Source of the DNA: Dirofilaria immitis
Lineage: Eukaryota > Nematoda > Chromadorea > Rhabditida > Onchocercidae
Direction of reading: 5' to 3'
Assembly (NCBI GenBank): GCA_024305405.1
Contig: JAKNDB010000087.1
Coordinates: forward strand, 5,086,501-5,150,500
Length of the DNA stretch: 64,000 nt
Positions 25,807 to 39,062 of this stretch are shown piece by piece (the stretch's first letter is position 1; every line of letters begins with the position of its first letter). The notes under the pieces are model-generated. The model was not told the DNA's origin and ran no database searches. It saw only the letters and a list, made by a program, of their open reading frames with translations. The position numbers were made by a program, and so were the translations under genes.

Positions 25807-25838
25807 AAAAACAATAGAAATAATTTTCTATTGTTTTT
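25807..25838. repeat. Perfect 14-bp inverted repeat, 4-nt loop
   Basis: AAAAACAATAGAAA at 25807-25820 and its complement at 25825-25838. It sits directly at the splice acceptor of the lectin-like exon, so the polypyrimidine tract can fold. Confidence 0.75.
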
Positions 25839-26028
25839 TTATATAGATTTATGATAAATTGTAATAAAATTTACATATTATTGAATTATAAACAATATGT
25901 TTATACAAGAATTTCATCAAAAGTAATTAATTGGAATAAATTAAAGATTAAAATTTCGTGTCGAATTGGTTTGAGCAACTGTGTATTGGGTAATGGTGAG
26001 GCAAATCGATTTGGTTGCTGATAAATAG

Positions 26029-26081
26029 CAATATGAAATTGTTTAATAAAATCATTGATTCTGTCAAACAATTTCATATTG
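26029..26081. repeat. Perfect 16-bp inverted repeat, 21-nt loop
   Basis: CAATATGAAATTGTTT at 26029-26044 pairs exactly with 26066-26081. It overlaps a minus-strand ATG at 26055 followed by a hydrophobic stretch (MILLNNFILLFISNQ). That is a conceivable signal-peptide exon for the lectin-like gene, but its only donor has the wrong phase. Confidence 0.7.
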
Positions 26082-27866
26082 TAGTTTATGAATAGAAATT
26101 TGTCTTCGGGAAAGTTAGTGTTTCAAAAGATTAAAATGAAAAAGAAAGAAAATAAAAGAGAAATATTTGTAAAGGAGAATAGCATTCATTCCTTTAATTA
26201 TTTAATGCAAATTTTTTATTTTAAAATAAAATATACAACGATAACTTGCGAAAAACTTTATCACATTGAAGAAGAGAATCATTTCAACGTCAGAATATAT
26301 TTAAATGTTTCTTTATTTTCCGAAAATTCAACTTTTTGAGAAATATCACTGGTAATGCTAGTGTTTATAACAAACCAAGCATTATGTAGCAAATTTGATG
26401 TTGTTTCAAGAAGATTCTGTCAACCGTAATAGAAGAATAAACATTAATATAATTTATTTGGCATTCCGAAATGATAAATATGGTCGTGCATTCCCGCATC
26501 CGATAAGATGAAAAAGTAATCATAAAAACTTGTCATTAATTAAAAATGTGAAAAAATGATGAGATTGTGACATTATTCTGAATTAACATTCTTAGATTAT
26601 GAAGATACACTAAAACTGGATACTACTTACTATTAATTGGTCTGATCTCGAAAAAAAAGCTTCTCGTTGAAAAAGAAAAATCTTTTACGCATCCTTTGAT
26701 TAGAATATGGACTGCAAAAAACTTTGATTAATGGCAAACCTACTACTACATGTCGTTTTATTTTTTTTTCATTCTCCAGTTGATATCTTCGAATCTATAA
26801 TATAATCAATTATCAAATTCATGATTTTAAAGTATTTAGAAACGAAATTTATTTATGTTTTTGGAATTTGGAACTTTTTTCAAGTCAACTATCACTATTA
26901 TTGTGATATTTTTGCGACTGGTATACTATATCACGCGGATGAACTTATTGCAATACTTTTATTTATTAAAAATCGTATGAAAGACTTTGGTTATGATCCC
27001 ATCCATGTTTTCGTTCTAATATTTCCAGAAGTGTAATTTTGATTTTACTATTTTAATGATGTAACTACGAGTACATGACTTATTTTTGTCGAACCTCATC
27101 TTTATTTATTCTCGTTTTATATTCCAAATTAAAAAGAAATGAAGGAATCAGAAATGAAGGATTGCCAAAATTTTGAAATGCATTTAAATGCGAAAACAAG
27201 ATTTCGAAGATGAAAAATTAGAAAAAAGCTGCCGATAAAAATATTCGCTTTTTCAAATTCTTGAAAAAAATTATCGTATTTAAGATTTGAAAACGCCAAA
27301 ATTAGTTATACTGCATCAATAATGTATGCACAAATTAGTAAAATTTTTTTCGTGATGCAGGCATTTAATCTATGAATATGAGTGTTATATAAATTAATAT
27401 AAAGTATATTAAAAAATAAATTAACATAAATGCAAATGAAAGCCTGAAAACGGTTAAAGATTTTTCTTTGCAACTGCTAGCAATAAGTTAATTTGTAAGC
27501 AACTATTTAATCTCGAAATTTAACATTTACTGAATAAATAACAAACCGACGTATTAATTAACTCATAACAAAAACTATTCCGAAGTTGACTGCATAATGC
27601 ACTTCATCAAGAAATTATATAATTAAACCAAAGAGTTTTACAAACGATACTACTGGAAAAAGAAGCATAAAACGAAAGAACAATGAAAAAACAGAACAGT
27701 AACGATTACGATTACTTAATAATGGTATCATCCATTTTCATTATTTGAAATGCACGAAAAGTGCACAATTCCATATGACTTATCAAAAATATTTTAAATA
27801 AAACATTTCAAATAAAAAAGATGCAGAAAGATACTCGTCAGTAATACACCTAGTTGGAATGGCAAA
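26082..27866. other. Intergenic, no gene recognised
   Basis: Several 60-85-codon open frames on + near 26088 and 26821 lack splice sites and recognisable motifs. I treat the region as the spacer between the lectin-like gene and the 3' end of THOC6. Confidence 0.4.
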
Positions 27867-30212
27867 CTACAATGAAGTAGTAGAGAAACAAAAAGAAACA
27901 TAGCCAAGATTCAAGAAAGTATCGATCAAAAGTGAATCACCAGCAACTGTTGTCATTGCATTTGCACCTAGTGAATTCGTCTCTATAGAATAAATGTTCC
28001 GGAGTGATGTCTTTACTGATGTCAAATGTTGGCCAGAGTAATCAAACTGCAAAAAGTTCACTAAGTAATTATTGTTTATTTCAAACAACTATATTCAACA
28101 AAACAATAATTTTAGAAAAGACATGCAAGAAATTAAAAAGAAAAATTGAGATTCGTATAATAGAAAAGATTAGGAAAACAGAATGCCTAAAAATTCATCA
28201 GAAGTTTAAGAGAAATTAAATTCATTATTCATATCAGCAGTATTACATTGTATTTCGCTTCATTCTGTTTTTTTGAGTTTGGGAAAAAATTTCATTTTCC
28301 AATAATCCAATATCACCAACCTGGATCAGATCGGGACAACTTCCTCCTATTAAAATACGATCACCATTCATTTTTGCTACTGTATGTCGCATTAAAGGAG
28401 GACGTTCACAAATTAAAGCTGAAGCTAATGATCTTGAACCGATATGCCAAATAGCAAGTTCTACGTCGCCACCACAAACCTGAAGATATATCTTGTTCAT
28501 CTGATTTAAAAATTCTCAAATAAAACTTATGAAATCCAAGAAATTCAACTATATTTATATATATCGATTCAGTGCTAGAGAATATTTTCTATTCTCCTGA
28601 ATTTCACTCTATGCCAGCAAAAAAACTATTTATCTTTCAAGTCATTTTGAAAAGCCACTAGATATCATTCATTTTCGCTAATTTTTTATGCGATATGACA
28701 AAATATATCAGTTATACCAAAGAACTAATATAAATGAATTACAATTAGATCAATAGCTCACAATAAGCATTATTTTATTATTATCCTTTTTCCAGACATT
28801 TTTATTATCTATAAACGGACTGTCTAACATTTTTATCACCGATCCTATTTTAAAAGAGCGATTATTTATATCACTTTCTATATTTATTTCCTTTGTAAAT
28901 TATAATAAATAAAAATTACTATGTTCTGAATTATGAATAATTCTTATAAATGTACCATGAAATCTTCTTCAACATCCAGAGCGCAAATTCCTCGACCACA
29001 TTTACTTCGTCTAAGCTTTTCTTCTGAAGCTACATTGAAAATATAGATATCCTTAGAACGAACATCCCAAAGGCGAACGGTACCATCTTCAGATGAACTC
29101 AAAAACACATGCTCTGACCGAACTGCTAATTCATTTACATATTCACTATGCCCAGCAAATGTCGAAATGATCTATAATTGAAAAAACTTTTTTGGCAAAT
29201 TAGAAAAACTATAAGCTATTTCACAAAATTTAGCGTTGCCCACTGATTAGGGATGAAAGTATCAATGCTATGTCTATAAAATATACGTAGGATAAAAATG
29301 ATGTATGATTAAAAATTAAATAAATGATTATATTTCGTGTTACAAATACCTTCTCGATTATAAATAACTGACTATTCATTATCACAATCAGCTCCTCAAA
29401 CTAGTTCAACACGAATCACGCAATAATTTAGTCAAATTAAACATATATTCCTTACTAAATAAAAGAAGAGCGGAACAGACCTTATCTGGTCGCTCGATTT
29501 CCATTAAACGAATCGCGTTGTCTCCAGCTCCAGCAAATAACACACGGCTATTATCGATGCAAACTATTGCATTTATTTCACATGGTGGAGCAATTGATAA
29601 ATTTGTGGGAAAACCACTAAATCTGTACAAAGGATCGCAAGAATCGGAACTATCAGAATGGATGATATCATCCCAATTATAAATAGTTAACTGACCCACT
29701 GCATTACCACAAATTAATCTTGAATGAACCGTACTCAAAGCAAAAATTGGTTCATTCAACTTTAACCGATATTTGAATTGTCGCTCCTTATCGGAAGCAT
29801 TCGACTCAAGAGCCTGACGAAGTTCGAAAAGATACAAATGACCAAGCGAATCTGTCACCACTAACCAATTACCTGAAATAAACTTTGCTTAGTATAGTAT
29901 CTATTTCTGAACATTTTATTCGTCCAATCAATAGTATCGTTTAAGGCAATAACACTTATTTAATATTTCGTAATTATCACTACTTATATTTATGAACATG
30001 GAATTCAAGAACAAATCAGCATTAAAAAAAAAAACCGAAAACTGCCATCCATCTAACTATCCTTAACAAAAGATTAAAAAGACTTTAAAAAAGCAGTCAA
30101 GATCAAGATACCATTACCCATGAATCTTACCATCCGGAGAGAAGCGCTGACGATAAATTCTGTTGTAGAATGCCTGTCGAGAAAACAACACATCTGGTTC
30201 TTCTACAACCAT
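27867..30212 (-). CDS. thoc-6: THO complex subunit 6 homologue (WD40)
   Basis: THOC6 is a WD40 subunit of the THO/TREX complex, which couples transcription and splicing to mRNA export in the nucleus. Five exons: 30212-30131, 29872-29481, 29171-28956, 28479-28321, 28046-27867, all GT-AG with matching phases, 1029 nt, 342 residues (human THOC6 has 341). Landmarks: the start RQAFYNRIYRQRFSPDGNWL; a beta-propeller repeat ending NRVLFAGAGDN-type sequence in exon 2; the canonical WD repeat SSSEDGTVRLWDVRSK in exon 3; MVCGGDVELAIWHI across exons 3/4; and the family's C-terminal block GDSLLIDTFLNLGYVSF, matching the VFTNLGY end of the vertebrate protein. The ATG lies 14 bases after a TTTAG acceptor, consistent with trans-splicing. 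No frameshift or stop is present. It follows transportin on the same strand after a 2.7-kb gap, so an operon is unlikely. Confidence 0.93.
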
Positions 30213-32916
30213 CTTAGAACTTAACCTAAACCCATAAAAGCAAATGACAACATTTCGAAAATAGTTACAAATCGATATATCCTGACATCTAAAAATAAGT
30301 AAATATGTTAAACATCCGGTACATTCTGCATGATTTGTATATACTCAGATTCAATCCTCCGTTAATGTATCGAGCATATCTTTTGAGAAATGTTTTACAA
30401 TTTTGCGGTTTCTGCCTTTGTATTAATCTACGATTCCACATCCTAATCTAATGCTTTAACTTATATAAGAAATACTCAAGCGATACCTTCCATTATTGAA
30501 TTAGATCTACTAAAATCCCATATCCAGAAGTTTAACACAACATAACATGGGTAGCCATTATTCGAATAGTAATCATAACAAAAGGAACTTTTTAATGAAA
30601 TTTCATTAAAACTAAAATTACCACGTGACATAATAAAAACTAAGTAAAGATTATTTGATAAATATCAGAGTGAAGAAACTTTACAGAGACAAAAAGCCCG
30701 AAACATTTATCAACATAATAAAACGTAATTTAAACAAACGATTACAAAAATAAATGAAAGACGAGAAATAAGAACAACGGAACAAACAACTCTAGAAATA
30801 ATGACTACTATTCTTGCCAAATAATCTTGAAAATCAATATCCTGACATCTTATTTCCTGAATATGTCCAAACAGATCAAGGCTCGAGATTCTATGAGAAA
30901 ATGTTCAAAGTTCGAACTATTACATATGCAAATCAAGCTTCACATCTGCAAAAATTTTTTCTTTCTGATTTGAAAAGTATTGTTGCTCATGTGCAGCCGA
31001 CATACCCATAAATACACTAGCATGACCACATTATCTAGAACTGGGAATACTTCAAATACTCGGAAAATTACGTATTTCTGTAGTTAAACGAGATTAACTT
31101 CGGTCGAAGCACACCAATATTTCAAGTAAATAATCTACGAAACCACAAAATTATCATTTCTTCGTGCTTTCATTGTCTTTTCAAAAGCCAGTTTAATTCG
31201 AGATGGCAGATAAACAAAAATAAACTAAGAGAAAAGAGCGGTCTGCATCGAACCTGATCTTTTTGATCCATACTGCAGATGAAACGTGATTCACGAATAA
31301 AAAATATAAGTGATTAAACAGCATTTATAATGGCAAATAGAAAAATTCGTATTTTAACGAATTTAAATCTGATTTTTGAAAAACGCAAATTAATCCTTAT
31401 TCCAATTTTAGTTCTGAACCAGTCCTTGCAACCCGTACTCAGTATAACTTCTAGTTACATGACTAACGAGATGTGAAAACAAAAGGTGTTTGAACAAAAA
31501 CGGTAAGAATTAAAAAAAAAAAAAAAGAAACAAAAAGTGTTGACACTTGGACATGAAAACGAGACTATAATAGAACTCAAACAAGAATGGATAAACGAGG
31601 CTCATAAAAACTAATACACGTAATTTAGGTAGGAAAACATTGAAGAACGAAACGAAAACATGAAAAACGATAGCATACACAAAACACCTGGATCCGAACA
31701 AATAAAATCTCAAGATTTGGAAATTAGTACATACTTCTTGTATCTTTTCTACTTTTATATTTCTGTAATTAAGTTAAGAGCTTATTTGTTTCTTACATCG
31801 AAATTCGAAATTCGTTATTTGTTCGAAAATTTTGATCGTTTCAGTTATAGCATAAATATATATTCATAATATCTTATGCATAAAATATAAAATTATAATT
31901 TGCTACAAGTATATTTAAATATAATACAATTATATAAGATAATTACAATTAATATTATGTCCGAAAAATATAAAACAGTGAACTCATATTCATGTCAATT
32001 AGATCCCCGACAATCTACCAAAACAATTATATATTAGTAGACCCAATAAGTTATGTTTTATAACCAAATGAATAAGTAACATAATTTATTGCTTCAAATA
32101 AAAATATAACTAAATGGAGTAAATTCGAAGTCATCCTTACCCAGAGCAAAATATACGTTTATTATGCACATTGTGCTACTATTACTTCAGCAACCCACCA
32201 TTACTAAGATGGTTATTACCACGAGAGAATAGTGCGAAAAAAGCATCTCAAATATTGGAAAATTTTAATATTAACTGAAATTTTTTCAAGATTTGATAAT
32301 TTAAACCATCCCATTCTTTCAACATTATACATAAGGGCACCAAACAGAAAGCATGTGTTCATAGACAAACTGAAAATATCAAAAGAAACAATAAAAGCAT
32401 CTGCGAAAGAAGCAAGTATGAACTGAAACAAATTATAACAGGAAATAAAAAAAAGATGAAAACATAATCCACCAAACAAATTAAAAAATAAAAAAAATAG
32501 AAATAAAAGGAACACAGAGCAGTCGTTAAAACAAGGACGAATTACACAAATTAGGAGGAAATTCCAGGGAAAGATACAGCTCTGCCAAGGAAAACTGATG
32601 GACTGTACTTATAGGAATATAGAATCTTCAAAAAATTGTGTAACTATCGGTCTATTCCGCAACATCATATTGTTATTCGATTCAGGGATTTATATCACGA
32701 TAAAATAAACAAAAATATTCAAATTTTTATGGAACGTGAACATAAATTTCTTATCAAATATTTTAATTTCGGAGCAAATGAGAATAATCATCTAATTATT
32801 GAACTATCAGCACTTAGCGGAACCGACCAAAAGCTATAATAAAATAATGACGACTGGTGTAAATTATCAAATGGATACACAAATCATCAATCGAATTGAT
32901 ATTTACCATGATTTTA
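30213..32916. other. Spacer between transportin 3' end and THOC6
   Basis: AT-rich. It should hold the 3'UTR of the minus-strand transportin gene (AATAAA on the minus strand near 32085) and the THOC6 upstream region. Open frames at 30814, 31660 and 32232 look like chance. Confidence 0.5.
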
Positions 32917-35900
32917 CTAAACATCGTATTGATTCGCTAATCGCTGCTTCAAAGGAGCAGGAAATTGTGATGTGAAAGTTGTCCAGTTTAAATCACCAAC
33001 TTGTTGTCGAAAACCGTGTAAAATCTGAAAGTTCGAATATTGATTAGGATATAAGAACTTATCTTCACTTATGCATTATAATCTATATACAGTGCAGAAA
33101 AGGAAATCATTTTCAGAATGAATATTTTCAAATAATGAATTATTTACTAAGTTAATCTAAACTGGTAACTATAAAACATGTTCCGACGAAATTAATCAAA
33201 CTGGTAACTATAAAACATGTTCCGACGAAATTAACCTGATAATTTTTTAGGGAAAGACGGTCATGGAACTTATAAGGAGACTGCAAAATGACTTCCTTTA
33301 AGAAAATACATTTGAGACAATATTAATGATTCTTACCCTTGAAAACATCATTTTTAATTCAGGCTGTGGATTATTCCAAGATGCAATCGCATCACATAAA
33401 AATATGAATTCCTGAAATAAATTAAGAATTTAACGGTCCGATTAGTGAAATTTATGTTTTGTATAATCATGTTTTAATGTGCTAACGAACAAAAAAATAG
33501 CGAGCGAATAATCCAAACAATAATATTTTAATTTAAACATTACTAAAGTTCTTACACATGTAAAGAATAATCAAATATCTTATAAAACATAAAAAGATAC
33601 CGCAAGTACTCCAGCAGGATTGAGATTAATCATGTTACATAGACCTCTAAAGGCGCTCTCTTTTTCTTCATTATCCCGTATATTCCGCAGAGCTAAACAC
33701 CACGGTCGAATGAACTGTGGTAAGAATGGTGCCACTTCACAGGCACAACTAATACCCAAACGACCAAGAGTTATTGCTGAAATAGAGACAAATGAAAATC
33801 TTTTATATTTTTAAATTGCTCTTTTGAAATTGTAAGATTTTAAAATCCAAAGTAAAAAATGAAAATAAAAATTTCTAATACAATATTGTAATCTCTAAAA
33901 TTATGTAATGAAAAATATCTTACCAGTATTTTCAAGCAATGTTTTTGGTCCTTTCTCTCTATTCATTACAATCATCAGAGCCGGTATCAATCCAAGCACA
34001 TGAGGGCGCATTCCCTCACCCATTTTCATAGCTATTTCACCAATTGCCCATATGGAATTATTACAAACGGATATCGAATCAGGATCCAAATTCTGCGCCA
34101 AGATAGGAAGAAAGATATCTGGAACGCTATTAGATTTTAAACAACTTATAATTAAGCTGCGATCGACTAATTCAAAGTAATCTTCAAGCAAAATATCCAG
34201 CCTTCAAAACTATATCTATCTTAAATACTTTTATCCATTGTATTAAATGCTTTCCTTTCAAACAATTAAAGATGGAAGGTGAAAACATTTCACAGATAAC
34301 AAAAATCCCACTTATATGAGGTTGCAGATAATGATAGCAAGCTTTGGATAAATCACCAAGCAAAGCAAATGAACTCTGCCGAACTTCAGCACTTGAGTCC
34401 TGAAAAAAATTATTGAAGTTCTGTGTAAATCAAAAGATTGATGCTGGTCAGTTAGCAATTTCATTTTGACATATAGTACCATTGAGCATTGGTAAATGAG
34501 GGCAATAATTTGACTAGGTCCAACAAGAGAATCAATATGTTCAGCAAGCCCTTCTGCAAGTCCCGACAGAAGATCCAATGCAACAATAAGAAAATCTTTA
34601 TCTGGCATGTCATATTCTGATGGTCGTTCCATAGCAAGTTGTGACTGTTGTAAGCAACGCCCAATCAGTGCTGTACATCTTAAACAAAGTGATTAGTAAG
34701 TTGAGCAAATGTAACAATAAAAATTGATTGAAGAACAAACCAAAGATTTAAATAGAAAAAAGTTTATTCGGATCGTTTTTAGCTTATTATTCAAAATCAT
34801 TTATGAAATCTCATCATACTTTCAACTGCTTAATTTAAAAATATACGATACAAAGGCAGCAGTTAGAGAAACCTTTGAAAAACAGGTTCGCAATATGGTA
34901 GAAAAGCTTCATGAAGAGCAGTAGCAACGGAAGATAAGCATTCTAATAATGGAAACAACTCCTTGTCATCATCGCCGAGAGCAGCCCATTTTGCCATTAA
35001 CGGCCTCATAATTATCTAAATATGATCAATCATGTCAGGTGTTTACAACAAATTAAAAAAAAAATGTTACAATAAAATGTCAGAACAGTACCATAAAACA
35101 AACCTCAACGTACTGTGGTTCATTCAAATTCGGACCAACACTGTCTGCCAATGTACCTACTGCATCATAGAGAATGAGTAAATTTTTAGCCTGAAATTAT
35201 AATTCAAAGTTGATTCATATAAATCATTAACTCTCAATGATATTAAAAAATAAAGTTATATAAACTGGAACTATATACTTTGTTTGTGAAAGTCCGAAAC
35301 AAGTATAATAGTGAGAAAATGTTTTTCTATACTCACAAATTGCAACTATATTGCCGATTAAGTATTACAAGAGGATGTTTGCTTCAGAAAATAAAGTAAA
35401 TCTTGTTATAAGCAGAAAATTAATTTTTTTGCACTTCACATTGATTGTATAATAACCTGATATCTGTTGAATGCTTCTACTAAAGTGGCAAGAATTTCGG
35501 GCAAGTAAGGAACTAATTCCAAATTGGCTTCCTCTTCTAGGGTTGCAAATGCAGAACATGCAGCTTCTTGCACTCGTTTACTACCATCCAAAATACGAGC
35601 CAGTAACTAGAAAAATAATCGAAAAATGAAGAAATCGTTATTATTAATATTGAAATATTGCTATAATTCGGAAAGATACAACACTCAAAATTCCTGAAAA
35701 GCCATATATCACATTTCATATAGAAGCGCAAGATGCCCAGCATCCTTTTATCCCTCATTAGCCTAAGTTGATGATAAGATGCAATAATGATGTATTTCAA
35801 ATCAAACAATCAATAGAGAAACATATGATCACAAAATGTATTCAAAATCACCTTGCCCCTCAAGTTCACCCAATTTTCGTCGCTTTTTTGCAATAGTTAG

Positions 35901-38900
35901 ATGATTTGCAGATTTTTATTTGAATTTTTCAAGATCTAACCGTTGATATTTTTTAGATATTTATACATTTTATTCATGAAAAATGGGCTCACCTCTTTCA
36001 GCAGTTGCTTAAAATATATATTATGATCTTGCTGAACAACATAGTGACAGTATCGAGATAATGTCCAACAAGTAATTGACCTCACAAGAGCCTGAAATAA
36101 CAACATTCTTGTGATTAATGAATTTCTTAGTGCTGATTTTGCAGTCAAAATATATGACAAGACCATATACTTTCCGGTCCTGCAAAGATGCGATTAAGAA
36201 CGGCACGAGCTCAGGTAAATGTGGAATAATACCAGACATACAGCCTTCCGCAACAGCACCCAAAGCTAATATGCCACTTTCTTTTATCTAAAAATACATT
36301 CTATTTTTCACATTTCATAAACAGTAAATAGGCACACTAGAATTATAAAAAAAATATCCAATTCAATTTAAAGTTGTTTCAGCTCAATAAAACTTCGAAA
36401 CGTAATCAAATAAAATACACTTACCAACCAGTTGTTATGAAAGAGAGTTTCCTTCAAGATAGGCAATAAAGTTGGTAAAAAATCATCATTAAATATACTA
36501 GAAAGCACATCCAAGGAAGCAGCACTACATTTTCCTGCAAATTTCATAATCTTTGATCATCACATGGCAAAACTATTTCTATTATTATCTATGAAATAAA
36601 TGACATAATGTGGCGATAATAGACAAAAAAAAAAAAAGGTATCGAAAAGCATACGCAAATTCCATTCAGTCGAACTGTCGTCATCTCCGTCATCATCATC
36701 ATCCATGCATTCCTGAAATTTCGGGAAATTCTTACATCACCCCATTGTTATTTTAAAATTTATCTTGTGTATTATTTTACTTTTAAGTGGTGAATAAAAA
36801 TATCTCACCTTTGGGAATAAAATAATACAAAACCCTCAACTATGCACTCATAAAAGAACACAAATTAGGCAGAAAATAAACATTACTTGTAAAAATTAGC
36901 CTAGAATCTCAACTGATTTATAATAACATGCAATTACCCCTTCCAGAACAATGTCGGACTTCCTCTGCGTTTGCGTTTGCGTTTTGGCACGATGAAAACG
37001 TGGCTTTATATCTTGTTGGCGATCAGGTATTGCACTATCCTCTTCATCAATATCACCCTGAAAAATTTAGACAACAATAGAAAAGGAATGAAAACAGGAT
37101 AAAGTTCAGAGCAAACGATTAAAAGCCATACAAGAGATTCATCCGCATAACTTACTTTCAAAACAGTAACATCCATATCTGAATATCTCATACATCTAAC
37201 CAGAACTGGTATCAACTTAGGAAGATGAGGCAACAGAGCTTCTTTGCAAACTTGTGGATTTTCTGCTAATGCTAACCAAAATTCACAAGCTTCCAATGCC
37301 GTTGCTTCATTCGGATCCTGAAATTAACAAAATTTTAACTCATAATAAAGCATGAATTAATAAGACTAATCAGCAAATTATGAATCTGCTACCTGTGTCC
37401 TTAGAAGCATGAACTCCACGATGTTTCCTAACTGAGATGCCAGTTTATCGAGATGAGAATCAAGTAACAGTGTTAACGATCGACAAAGTTGTTTCTGCAC
37501 TTCCTGAAACAGATTAATGCACAAAATAATAAATAGTATAAGCAATAATATATTATAAAATGCAACTTGTAAGAAAAAGGGAAAGCGAATGTCGCTTCTT
37601 TAAGACCTATAAATCAATACCAATTACATAATTTCTTGTTTGACAAAAATTAACTGCTTAATAAATAGCAATAACTCTGCTGAAGCGTTCTATGTGCGAC
37701 CAAGACGACAAAAAGATGAACTCAGTACAATAAAACGTGAAATAAAAATTAACATTTCACACAATTACGTTTCTGTGCGAGTTTATAATGCCCAGATATT
37801 AATAAATATTAAACTAGCCTATGAAAAAAAAGGAAGAAATACCGTGTCTGTATCATTTGCCAAAGCAAATAAGTGTTGCAAAAATACATCCATGATGTTG
37901 TTTAATGGTTCCGTTTGAACCAGTAAAATGCAGTTCACTGAATTGAGCGCCAAAGCCCTGCAAAAATGCCTATATAAAAGGAGCAAAAACAAAAATAATT
38001 GTTACAATTTCACAAATAAAATCAAATAGATATCACTAACCTTAATTTAGGTGATGGTGAATTGAAGAAACATAAAAGTTTTGGGATAAGTGTACTCAAA
38101 TGTTCTTGAGGTGTCAACATATCTGCAGAATCTTCACAAATTTTCTGTATTGCACCCATAGCACCCTATAAATTTGTGAAATAATTAAGATTTTATGGGT
38201 TCAGTCAAGCATAATCTTATTATTCACACAAAGCTAAATGATTATCAATACATATTCAAAAAAACCTCTTGTAAGTTCTCATCGGATCCGTCTAGCATAC
38301 TGCATAATGTGGGAAGCAAAGCAGGCCACTGAGTGATACCCTCATGAACAACAATTGTGGTGATAATAATACCCACAGTTGCGCGAATTAATGGATGAGA
38401 ATTCGAAATTGCTATAAGTGTCCTATTTTTAACATACTGTCGTATAGGCTCCGGCAGGCGTCCCCAAAGCATTCTTATTGAATTTTTTAAAATCAAACCC
38501 GCCAATGAACGATTCGCCACCTAAAAACATGTTTATTTGCCAGAATAATTTACAGCGTAATACAGGATTCACTTGGAAACTCATCGAATTGCTGATATTT
38601 GGTCTGATAATTACACTGTTCTACAAAGATAAATGATAAAGATGTTGTTCTTCTACAAAACCAGGTATAGTATTGAAATATCAAGGAACATGACAAATTT
38701 CTTTGAGATTCAAAGTCCTTTCTAATTTGTTCTAGAAACTCGAGAAGAAATCACTTCTATACGAAAATGAGAATCAAAAGTACCTGTTCATCTTTCAATT
38801 CACTAAGAATGAAGACAAGATAGCAGCAAAATTCGGGATGTAGATTGAGCTGGTCAAGACGCTGAAATAAATAAATGATGATACTAAAATTTAAAATCAA

Positions 38901-39062
38901 CACATAAAAAAATAAAAATTAGAAAAGAGAACATGCTTCTTGAACATTTCGTTGCGTCTGTGTATCAGGTGACTGTGAATGTTGGAGAAGTTGTACGACC
39001 TGTTGTAATTCTTCAGGAATAGGCCTCCAGTCTTCTGCTTCTCCAGTCATTTCAAAAATCAT
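32917..39062 (-). CDS. imb-2: Transportin-1 (karyopherin beta-2) homologue
   Basis: Nuclear import receptor that binds PY-NLS cargoes (many RNA-binding proteins) and RanGTP and shuttles through nuclear pores. I followed 21 exons; every junction keeps phase and the total is 2697 nt, 898 residues, the length of human TNPO1. Key blocks in order: [14 protein letters not shown] (N-terminal importin-beta repeat), [22 protein letters not shown] [28 protein letters not shown], the acidic H8 loop [17 protein letters not shown] (from residue 365), [85 protein letters not shown] and the C-terminus [10 protein letters not shown]...YDV. Start: ATG 39062, with a second in-frame ATG at 39050. Intron 1 uses a GC donor (see findings). 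No lesion of any kind is present. Confidence 0.97.
33159..33236. repeat. Two tandem copies of a 39-bp unit
   Basis: The unit beginning AAACTGGTAACTATAAAACA is repeated head to tail at 33159 and 33198 with one difference near the end. It lies inside the last intron of the transportin gene. Confidence 0.9.
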
